Shown: one piece after another, positions 1-4,525 of the stretch
How the letters are laid out: every line of letters starts with the position of its first letter
Position numbering within the stretch: position 1 is the stretch's first letter
Origin: 73-13 sp035556075
Lineage (GTDB): Bacteria > Actinomycetota > Actinomycetes > Actinomycetales > Microbacteriaceae
Length of the DNA: 6,758 bases
NCBI GenBank assembly: GCA_035556075.1
Contig: DATMFQ010000016.1
Location: forward strand, 1-6,758
Direction of reading: 5' to 3'
Program-made: the position numbers and the translations under genes
The notes under the pieces: model-generated
The model's input: only the letters and a program-made list of their open reading frames with translations
Database searches by the model: none
Told to the model about the DNA's origin: nothing

Positions 1-654
1 ATGACCGAGGCTGCTGCCCCCGCGCGTCGCGCATTCCGCGTCGAGCTTGTCATCGTCATCCTGCTCGGCATCGCCTCGGTCGCGACCGCCTATGTGACCT
101 TCCAGTCGTCCCTCTGGGACAGCGCGATGGCGAGCGAGTACACGCGCGGACAGCACCTGAAGACGGAGGCCGAGGCCCTCTATCTCGAGGCGAACCAGCA
201 GTACGTGCAGGACGCGCAGACCTACGCGCAGCTCGCCGTCCTCGGCGTCGATGCGATTAGCGAGGACCCCGCCGTCGCCGCGAACGCGGTGGCGAAGATC
301 GACGCGCTCGCGCTGACCGGCATCGACGATGTCCTCGCCGCGGCGCTCGAGTGGTCGAACGCGACGGGCGAGTATCCGCTCGGCGCGGAGGAGTATCTCG
401 TCGACCGCTACGGCGACTATCACGACCTGCAGGCGCAGGCCGCGGCGCACCTCATCGCCGGCGATCAGGCGAACGCGTACAGCGATCAGCTGACGCTCTA
501 CACCGTGCTCCTTGCGATCGCGCTCTTCCTCCTCGGCGTCGCGGCCGTCGTCACCTCGACGACGATCAAGTGGGGGCTCATCGGGGTCGGCAGCGTGATC
601 GCCGTCGTCGCCGTCGTGCTCACGAGCCTCGTGCCGTTCGCCGCCGTCGGCTGA
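1..654 (+). CDS. Conserved membrane protein of unknown function, three transmembrane helices
   Basis: The protein is 217 residues with a short basic N-terminus, one membrane helix at about residues 13-33, a long soluble region of predominantly helical, Ala/Gln/Glu-rich character (about 40-162), and two closely spaced C-terminal helices (about 164-185 and 190-211). The segment just after helix 1 (ATAYVTFQSSLWD, residues 28-40) resembles the A-T-A-W-x-x-Y-Q-x-x-x-W motif I associate with uncharacterised bacterial membrane proteins of DUF4337-like layout; this is recollection, not a search. The middle region probably forms a helical hairpin or coiled coil outside the membrane. No catalytic motif is visible, so no function is assigned. 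The first codon of the window is its ATG, so the upstream sequence is unseen and the start cannot be checked, but MTEAAAPARRAFRVE reads as a natural N-terminus. It ends 53 bases before the VOC remnant and may or may not be cotranscribed with it. Confidence 0.8.
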   Translation: MTEAAAPARRAFRVELVIVILLGIASVATAYVTFQSSLWDSAMASEYTRGQHLKTEAEALYLEANQQYVQDAQTYAQLAVLGVDAISEDPAVAANAVAKIDALALTGIDDVLAAALEWSNATGEYPLGAEEYLVDRYGDYHDLQAQAAAHLIAGDQANAYSDQLTLYTVLLAIALFLLGVAAVVTSTTIKWGLIGVGSVIAVVAVVLTSLVPFAAVG

Positions 655-694
655 GGCCCGGTCCGCGCTCGGAGGGCGCGGCGCGGTTCGGCGC

Positions 695-700
695 TACCCT
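695..700 (+). promoter_or_regulatory. Possible orphaned leaderless -10 box (TACCCT) in front of the VOC remnant
   Basis: TACCCT fits the TANNNT -10 pattern and sits in GCTACCCTC, nearly the same string as GCTACGCTC in front of the esterase gene at 2416. In the esterase a start codon follows 7 bases after the box; here the equivalent position (708) reads GCC, and the coding frame of a VOC protein begins abruptly at that point. I infer that this is the promoter of the intact VOC gene, left behind when its first codons were lost. A six-base match alone is weak. Confidence 0.3.
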
Positions 701-707
701 CGAGCAC

Positions 708-1034
708 GCCTCGCCGCTCGACGTCGGCTACGGCGACATGCGCTGGATCACGGTCGGCCCGGCCGACCAGCCCGACACCGCGGTCGTGCTGCACCCGCCC
801 GGGGCGACGCCCGGCCTCACCGACGAGGAGCGGCAGACGCTGCAGGACCTCATCGTGAAGGGCAGCTACTTCGGCATCAACCTGGCGAGCACCGACGTCG
901 ACGCCGCCTTCGCCCGTCTCGTCGAGCGCGGCGCCGAGGTCGTGCAGGAGCCGACCGACCAGGACTACGGCCTGCGCGACTGCGCGTTCCGCGACCCGGC
1001 CGGGAACATGATCCGGATGCAGCAGCGACCCTGA
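708..1034 (+). pseudogene. VOC (glyoxalase/bleomycin-resistance) family gene missing its 5' third
   Basis: The frame encodes the later two-thirds of a vicinal-oxygen-chelate fold protein. The strand RWITVGPADQPDTAVVLHPPG is typical of the VOC subfamily with the R-W-x-T-V-x-P-P-x-Q-P-D-T signature. It is followed by a complete second beta-alpha-beta-beta-beta module, including GINLASTDVDAAFARL, the E-P-T-D-Q-x-Y-G segment and the closing FRDPAGNMIRMQQ. Family members are usually about 120-135 residues. Missing here is the first beta strand and helix (normally V-x-D-x-x-x-A-x-x-F-Y-x-x-x-L-G-F), which carry part of the active site. Only 53 bases separate it from the preceding gene, too few for the missing part plus a promoter. 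The only in-frame ATG (738) would give a 98-residue protein starting inside the third strand, with no visible ribosome binding site. The frame stays open upstream into the membrane-protein gene, but that part is a shadow. A short functional one-module VOC protein is possible but less likely. No enzyme activity can be assigned. Confidence 0.65.
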
Positions 1035-1103
1035 CCAGGGTCACACGAGCCTGAGTGTCGGCTGGGGGAACGCTGGACCGCTGTCCGGGCGAGGACGAAT
1101 GCG

Positions 1104-1114
1104 GGACACTGTCC
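1104..1114. repeat. Short palindrome GGACA-C-TGTCC at the lipoprotein start
   Basis: Five-base arms flank one central base, immediately upstream of the preferred ATG at 1117. The sequence includes GACACT (1105-1110), which lies six bases before that ATG, the spacing expected of a degenerate leaderless -10 box. It could be an operator, but inverted repeats of this size are common by chance in GC-rich DNA. Confidence 0.2.
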
Positions 1115-1116
1115 GC

Positions 1117-1479
1117 ATGAGAAGCTCGCATCGCCTCGCACTCGCCTCCGGCATCGCCCTCGCGCTGCCGCTCCTCATCGCCGGCTGCACCTCGAGCCCG
1201 TCGCCCGTCGGAACGTGGGGCTCGACGGCCGAGGGCGAGCCGCACCTCATCATCGCTGAGGACGGCAGCCTCGGCGGCAACGACGGCTGCAACGTCATGT
1301 TCGGCAACTGGACATCCGACGCCGACGGCCTGGTCTTCTCCGAGGTCGGTGGCACCCTGATGTTCTGTGAGGGCGTCGACACCTGGCTGTCGAGGATGCA
1401 GACCGCGACGATCGACGGCAACGTCATCCACATCCTCGGCGAGGGCGGCACGGAGCTCGGCAGCCTCAACAAGCAGTAG
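1117..1479 (+). CDS. Small secreted lipoprotein with META/HslJ-like domain
   Basis: The protein is 120 residues with a classic lipoprotein signal: Arg/His-containing N-terminus, hydrophobic stretch, and the lipobox LIAGC with Cys24 as the predicted lipidated residue. The protein should therefore be anchored on the outer face of the membrane. The mature part begins SPVGTWGS and contains G-x-D-G-C-N (Cys58) and T-L-M-F-C (Cys84). This order matches the META domain of HslJ-type proteins, in which GTW, DGCN and a T-x-x-x-C motif recur; the two cysteines could form a disulfide. META-domain proteins have no settled biochemical role, and some are linked to stress or envelope functions. An alternative ATG at 1099 adds six residues and has GAGGA only three bases away. 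I prefer 1117 because it gives a compact 24-residue signal peptide and a -10-like box at leaderless spacing. The gene converges on the six-helix membrane protein gene, with 27 bases between the stop codons. Confidence 0.8.
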   Translation: MRSSHRLALASGIALALPLLIAGCTSSPSPVGTWGSTAEGEPHLIIAEDGSLGGNDGCNVMFGNWTSDADGLVFSEVGGTLMFCEGVDTWLSRMQTATIDGNVIHILGEGGTELGSLNKQ

Positions 1480-1513
1480 CCCACCAATGAGCAGTTGGGC
1501 GCGCCGCTACTGC
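1473..1513. repeat. Inverted repeat spanning two convergent stop codons
   Basis: GCAGTAGC (1473-1480) is exactly repeated in reverse as GCTACTGC (1506-1513). Each arm holds the last Gln codon and TAG stop of one of the two converging genes. Inside lies a second possible stem, GCCCA (1479-1483) with TGGGC (1496-1500). RNA from either strand could fold here, so it may act as a weak bidirectional terminator. There is no T-tract on either side, and part of the symmetry simply reflects two genes both ending CAG-TAG. Confidence 0.3.
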
Positions 1514-2295
1514 GGCGGAGTCATGTCGACCCCAGGTGCGTCCGGCTGCGGCGAGGCCGGCGGGACATAGGGCGGCGGCACCGGCGAGCCAGCGGGAGCG
1601 GCCGGCTCGGCCATGACGCGCGCTCCGGCCGGCGCCGCCGGCAGGGTCCCCACAGTCGATGACGCGGCGTCCTTCGGCTCAAACGCCTTGACGATGATCG
1701 GGATCACGGTCGCGACGACCGCGACGAGCGTCGTCGCCCCCGCGAGGCGCCACCACCAGTCGGACCAGTCAGCCTCCGGGAACGCTGCGGGGATCGCGAG
1801 GATGAGCACGGTGATCCAGACGAGGACGAGCGTCGCGATGCTCGTGATGCGCGTCACCTGCGTCCTCGCCCGGGTCACGAAGTGCAGCCCATACAGCTGG
1901 GTGACCAGGAGCGCGAGCCGCAGCAACACCACCACATAGCAGAAGAGGAACATCTGCCAGACCCACACGAAGGGGTCATCGGTGTCGGCCGGCTGCAGCC
2001 AGCCATTCCACAGCTTGAGGAGTCCAACCGCGACGAGCACCACATTCGTGATCGTCGACGCGGGCAGATACCAACGGTTTGGCCCGTGGCTCACGGCCGC
2101 GTCGAGCAGCACGGACCCGGCGAAGACCGCAACGAGCAACAGCGTCAGCCACGCCCGCGCCGCGATCGCCGCCTGATCGCCGACGACAATGAAATAGCCA
2201 CCAAGCACCGCAGCCGCCAACAGCGTCCCGATGGTCAGGTACAGGGACATGGTGGCGGTACGGGAACGCGGCGCCTTCGCCTCGGTCGTCGTCAT
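1507..2295 (-). CDS. Six-helix integral membrane protein with Pro/Ala-rich tail, unknown function
   Basis: The product is 262 residues. Hydrophobic segments fall at about 18-39, 46-66, 77-97, 109-132, 149-171 and 183-204. A 58-residue tail follows, rich in Pro and Ala (PPPYVPPASPQPDAPG near the end) and probably cytoplasmic and disordered. The basic stretch RARTQVTR before helix 5 fits the positive-inside rule. No transporter, enzyme or sensor signature is recognised, so it remains a hypothetical membrane protein. The start at 2295 is favoured by AGGAGG just upstream; the next Met (residue 16, at 2250) lies at the edge of helix 1 and has no ribosome binding site. The frame stays open upstream to 2964, but that extension runs antisense to the esterase and is a shadow. 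The gene is divergent from the esterase (120 bases apart) and convergent with the lipoprotein gene. Confidence 0.8.
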   Translation of the reverse strand: MTTTEAKAPRSRTATMSLYLTIGTLLAAAVLGGYFIVVGDQAAIAARAWLTLLLVAVFAGSVLLDAAVSHGPNRWYLPASTITNVVLVAVGLLKLWNGWLQPADTDDPFVWVWQMFLFCYVVVLLRLALLVTQLYGLHFVTRARTQVTRITSIATLVLVWITVLILAIPAAFPEADWSDWWWRLAGATTLVAVVATVIPIIVKAFEPKDAASSTVGTLPAAPAGARVMAEPAAPAGSPVPPPYVPPASPQPDAPGVDMTPPQ

Positions 2296-2298
2296 GGT

Positions 2299-2304
2299 CC
2301 TCCT
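2299..2304 (-). promoter_or_regulatory. Ribosome binding site AGGAGG for the six-helix membrane protein
   Basis: On the minus strand AGGAGG is followed by ACC and then the ATG at 2295. It is a full-strength Shine-Dalgarno match but sits only three bases from the start codon, closer than usual. It still decides the start, since no other candidate has any such site. Confidence 0.6.
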
Positions 2305-2356
2305 GTCGCCCCCGCCCGGCGATTCTGTCAGAGACGGGCGACATCTGGGCGAATGC

Positions 2357-2375
2357 GGTGCGCACCTGTGGATAA
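2357..2375. promoter_or_regulatory. 10-bp palindrome abutting a perfect DnaA box, between divergent genes
   Basis: GGTGCGCACC (2357-2366) is a perfect palindrome and is followed without a gap by TGTGGATAA (2367-2375), the exact complement of the DnaA box TTATCCACA. It lies in the 120-base spacer between the divergent membrane-protein and esterase genes, about 30 bases before the esterase -10 box. A single box is not an origin; it may be a regulatory DnaA site or a chance match. No partner box was noticed nearby. Confidence 0.35.
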
Positions 2376-2402
2376 CTGCGCGCGCCCTCGCCGGGTCGTC
2401 GC

Positions 2403-2408
2403 TACGCT
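2403..2408 (+). promoter_or_regulatory. Leaderless -10 box (TACGCT) of the esterase gene
   Basis: TACGCT fits TANNNT and ends seven bases before the ATG at 2416, so transcription would be expected to begin at or next to the start codon. No Shine-Dalgarno sequence is present between box and ATG (CAGCCGC), which supports leaderless translation, a common mode in Actinobacteria. I see no convincing -35 element. Confidence 0.5.
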
Positions 2409-2415
2409 CAGCCGC

Positions 2416-3030
2416 ATGGACACGCAACGTTCTGGCACCGGGACCCCCGGCATCTTGCTCCTGCACGGGTATGGCGCTGACGGCAATGACCTCGCGCCGA
2501 TCGCCCCCATGCTGCCCGGCACTGTGCTCGTGCCGACGGCGCCGGACGCCACCCCGTACGGTGGGCGGCAATGGTGGGGGCTCGATGCGGCGACGAAGCC
2601 CGGTCGCGCGTTGACCGCTGAGGACGCCATTGCCGAGGACCATCCGGATCTGGGGCGGGCGGTGTCCCGCATTCATGCACTCATCGACGAACTGCCCGAG
2701 GGACCGGTGCTCGTCGCCGGGTTCTCGCAGGGGGCGATGCTCGCGCTCTCGGCCGGGCTCACGCACCCCCGGGTGACGGCGATCGTCGCCATGAGCGGGG
2801 CGCTGACGCGGGATGCCGCGGCAGTCGTGACAAGCCCCAGGCGGATCCTCGTCGCGCATGGGCGCCAGGACCCGACGGTGGAATTTGGCGCCGGGGAGGC
2901 CGCCGCCCGACTGCTCGCGGCGGCGGGGCACGACGTCGAGTTCGTGCCCTTCGAGGGCGGGCACGGCATTCCGCCGCAGGTCCTCGAGGCGCTCATCGCC
3001 GAGGTGCGCGCGCTCGCGCCCCAGCCGTAG
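2416..3030 (+). CDS. Phospholipase/carboxylesterase-family alpha/beta hydrolase
   Basis: This 204-residue serine hydrolase has the compact size usual for the Abhydrolase_2 (phospholipase/carboxylesterase, YpfH-like) family. ILLLHGYGADGNDL (13-26) is the oxyanion-hole region. GFSQG (102-106) is the nucleophile elbow with Ser104. HGRQDPTV (148-155) supplies Asp152, and EGGHGIP (180-186) supplies His183, completing the catalytic triad. GGRQWW (49-54) matches the R-x-W-W/F region between the first strands in this family. No signal peptide is present, so it should be a cytoplasmic esterase acting on small carboxylic esters; the true substrate is unknown. The start at 2416 is set by the leaderless -10 box and by the N-terminus, which is close to the family's first strand. 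The open frame continues upstream to 1882 but there it overlaps the opposite-strand membrane protein and is spurious. It converges on the surface-protein gene with only 21 bases between stop codons and no obvious terminator. Confidence 0.88.
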   Translation: MDTQRSGTGTPGILLLHGYGADGNDLAPIAPMLPGTVLVPTAPDATPYGGRQWWGLDAATKPGRALTAEDAIAEDHPDLGRAVSRIHALIDELPEGPVLVAGFSQGAMLALSAGLTHPRVTAIVAMSGALTRDAAAVVTSPRRILVAHGRQDPTVEFGAGEAAARLLAAAGHDVEFVPFEGGHGIPPQVLEALIAEVRALAPQP

Positions 3031-3051
3031 CCCGCGGTAGCTTGTCGGCGC

Positions 3052-4319
3052 TCAGGCTCGGCGGCGGCGCACGAGGAGCACCGTGATGACGATTGCTGCC
3101 GCCACGACGAGTGCCACGAGCACGATCACGAGCCAGGTGACGTCCGGCGCGGCCGGGGTGGGCGTCGGGTCCGGCGGGCTCGTCGGGGTGAGGCGGATCG
3201 TCAGGTGATCGACCTTCGTCCCCGCGAAGTTATAGACGAATCCGTCCGCCGGTAACTGCTCGTAGCCGGATGGCAGCGCCGCGACGACAATGTGCAGATC
3301 GCCGCGCGCCGTGACGTCCTCGAACACGAATGCGCCGTCCGTCGCGGTCGTCGACTGCAGCGTCTTGCCGTTCTGGGTCAGCGTCAGCTCGCCCGCGTAG
3401 CGCATCCCGTCCTCGCGGTCGCTCGTGAGCACAACGGCGCCGGCGATCGAGGACCGGGTCTTCGCCGGCTGTTTCGCGACGAGGAAGAGGTTCTCGCCGG
3501 TCACGTTCTGCCCAGCCGTGAGCCGGACGGGTCGGCTGTCCGTGGAATGGCCCGCCGCGATCGCCGTGATGACGGCGTCGCCGACCGGGACCGCAGGGAG
3601 CGTGTACCGGCCATTCGTATCCGCGTTGACCGGGCCGACGCCCGCACCATTGACCGAGGCCGTGACCGTCGCACCGGGAATCGCCGTCGAGGTGCCCGCC
3701 ACGTACACGATGCCGCTCACGCTGACCGTCGGCACCGGCGTGGGCGACGGCGTCGGCGTGGGCGACGGGGTCGGAGTGGGAGTCGGTGTAGGCGACGGGG
3801 TCGGACTCGGCGACGGGGTAGGTGTGGGAGTCGGGCGCGGAGTCGGAGTCGGAGTGGGCGTCGGCACCGACCCCGTCCAGATGCCGAGGACCGGCAGCAC
3901 CCCGCTCGGCGGTGTCATCCAGTCCGCGTCCTCGAGCTCGGTCACGATGCGCAGCGGGTCCGCCGACCAGAAGTAGTCGTCACCGTCCTTCGGCGAGTTC
4001 GCGCTGAAGGTGTACTGCTCACCGCCATCGACGGGGACCTCGATCGAGAACCCCCGTGCTCGTCGGTCGTCAAGGTCGCGATCGGGTGCTGCGAGGTGCC
4101 GTCATCGACGTAGACGATGAGGTCGAGGTCGGGGATGCCGACCGTGCTCGGCGGTCCCTCGGCCGACTCGCGGTGGCTCACCATCCCGGCGAGCGTGACG
4201 TCGCCGTCCGAGGGGTCATCGTCCGCGGCGAGCGCTGGCACCGCCACGAGCGAGCCGAGCGCGAGCGCGGCGGCCGCCGTCGCCGCCAGGCTGATCCGGC
4301 GAAGCGTCTCGTGCGACAT
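3052..4319 (-). pseudogene. Secreted, membrane-anchored surface protein with carboxypeptidase-regulatory-like domains, split by a frameshift
   Basis: Two overlapping frames together encode one protein. The first (4319 to 3942) carries a signal peptide (cleavage near ALA-AD, residues 29-33) and the start of a beta-sandwich domain, reaching TTDEHGG. The second (start-free upstream, stop at 3052) continues that domain with FSIEVPVDGGEQYTFSA. One extra G in the run of five at 4051-4055 would join them into 422 residues. In that numbering there is a first Ig-like/carboxypeptidase-regulatory-like domain (about 40-148), a Pro-Thr/Ser linker (about 153-198), a second such domain (about 200-283, with the D-T-N-G-R-Y-T-L-x-x-V-P-x-G signature), a third (about 291-379, T-D-G-A-F-V-F-E-D-V), a membrane helix (about 394-417) and a basic RRRRA tail. 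No LPXTG motif is seen, so anchoring is by the helix. Third-position GC follows the second frame right up to the G run, supporting a true frameshift. A GTG at 3945 overlaps the first frame's stop (GTGA), so reinitiation is possible but would begin in mid-domain. The cause could be a sequencing error, a real mutation or phase variation. Likely role: extracellular adhesin or scaffold; the ligand is unknown. Confidence 0.8.
3727..3864 (-). repeat. Tandem Pro-Thr/Pro-Ser coding repeat (extracellular linker)
   Basis: About 46 codons alternate Pro with Thr or Ser, interrupted once by Arg and once by Val. On the + strand this appears as a run of imperfect six-base G-T-S-G-G-N units. Such linkers are extended, often glycosylated spacers that hold surface domains away from the membrane. 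The near-repetitive DNA could change length by slippage in whole codon pairs without disturbing the frame. Confidence 0.85.
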
Positions 4320-4326
4320 GCGTTGT

Positions 4327-4333
4327 CCCCCTC
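4327..4333 (-). promoter_or_regulatory. Ribosome binding site GAGGGGG of the surface-protein gene
   Basis: On the minus strand GAGGGGG lies seven bases before the ATG at 4319, an ideal distance. It fixes that start and thus the signal peptide. Confidence 0.6.
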
Positions 4334-4371
4334 GTCATCGCGCGGGCGACCGTGGCCCCGCACCACGCTCG

Positions 4372-4377
4372 ACCCTA
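4372..4377 (-). promoter_or_regulatory. Possible -10 box (TAGGGT) of the surface-protein gene
   Basis: TAGGGT on the minus strand fits TANNNT and would give a leader of about 45 bases containing the GAGGGGG ribosome binding site. No good -35 is visible upstream, so the call is tentative. Confidence 0.25.
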
Positions 4378-4389
4378 CTGAGGATGCAT

Positions 4390-4408
4390 GCGCCCCCGAC
4401 AGGGGCGC
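4390..4408. repeat. Perfect 7-bp hairpin in the divergent intergenic region
   Basis: GCGCCCC (4390-4396) pairs exactly with GGGGCGC (4402-4408) around a five-base loop, CGACA. It lies between the divergent surface-protein and hydroxylase promoters, just upstream of the tentative TAGGGT box on the minus strand. No T-tract follows on either strand, so a terminator is unlikely; a protein-binding site or chance are both possible. Confidence 0.3.
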
Positions 4409-4489
4409 GGGTCACAAGCTGATAACGGCACCCGCGCATTCTTCCCCCCCTCCCCGCACACGCCCGATGGCCGCCGAGGCACGCGCCTC

Positions 4490-4519
4490 TTGAAATGGTT
4501 GGGGTACTGAGCATATGCT
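4490..4519 (+). promoter_or_regulatory. Sigma70-type promoter of the hydroxylase operon, leaderless
   Basis: TTGAAA (4490-4495) and TATGCT (4514-4519) are separated by 18 bases, close to the housekeeping consensus. The ATG at 4526 lies six bases after the -10 box, so the transcript is expected to start at the A of the start codon. The sequence between (CCCGGT) holds no Shine-Dalgarno match, consistent with leaderless translation. It is the best promoter in the window. Confidence 0.65.
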
Positions 4520-4520
4520 C
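4509..4520. promoter_or_regulatory. Candidate operator: 12-bp palindrome GAGCATATGCTC over the -10 box
   Basis: The palindrome is perfect and covers the whole TATGCT box, so a protein bound here would block RNA polymerase. The operon's own second gene encodes a MarR-type regulator, a family that typically binds palindromes overlapping the promoter it represses. At this base composition a few 12-bp palindromes are expected by chance in the window, but few would be AT-centred and sit on a promoter. Confidence 0.5.
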
Positions 4521-4525
4521 CCGGT

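Noticed and set aside
351..1034. A 227-codon open frame apparently fusing an Arg-rich N-terminus to the VOC domain
   Set aside because: The first part lies within the membrane-protein gene in another frame and is typical Arg-rich high-GC shadow sequence; only the part after about 708 looks like a protein.
2367..2375. DnaA box as part of a replication origin
   Set aside because: Only one box is present, with no AT-rich unwinding region and no dnaA, dnaN or rpmH nearby.
1882..2415. Upstream extension of the esterase frame
   Set aside because: It runs antisense to the membrane protein and is rich in Gln/Arg/His; the esterase fold begins just after 2416.
2296..2964. Upstream extension of the six-helix membrane-protein frame antisense to the esterase
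   Set aside because: It has an Arg/His/Gly-rich composition with no domain, overlaps a clear catalytic-triad hydrolase, and the AGGAGG site fixes the start at 2295.
3031..3051. Terminator between the convergent esterase and surface-protein genes
   Set aside because: The 21-base gap has no stem beyond CCGCGG and no T-tract.
3727..3864. Possible CRISPR-like or minisatellite array
   Set aside because: The units are six bases, imperfect and without spacers, and they encode a Pro-Thr linker in frame.
3942..3945. GTGA overlap as a genuine two-gene translational coupling
   Set aside because: The downstream protein would start in the middle of a beta-sandwich domain whose first half is in the other frame; a single frameshifted gene explains the data better.
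3425..3976. A + strand frame with a Val-Gly-Val-Gly-Asp repeat resembling a repeat protein
   Set aside because: It is the antisense reading of the Pro-Thr linker; the minus strand carries signal peptide, domains and membrane anchor.
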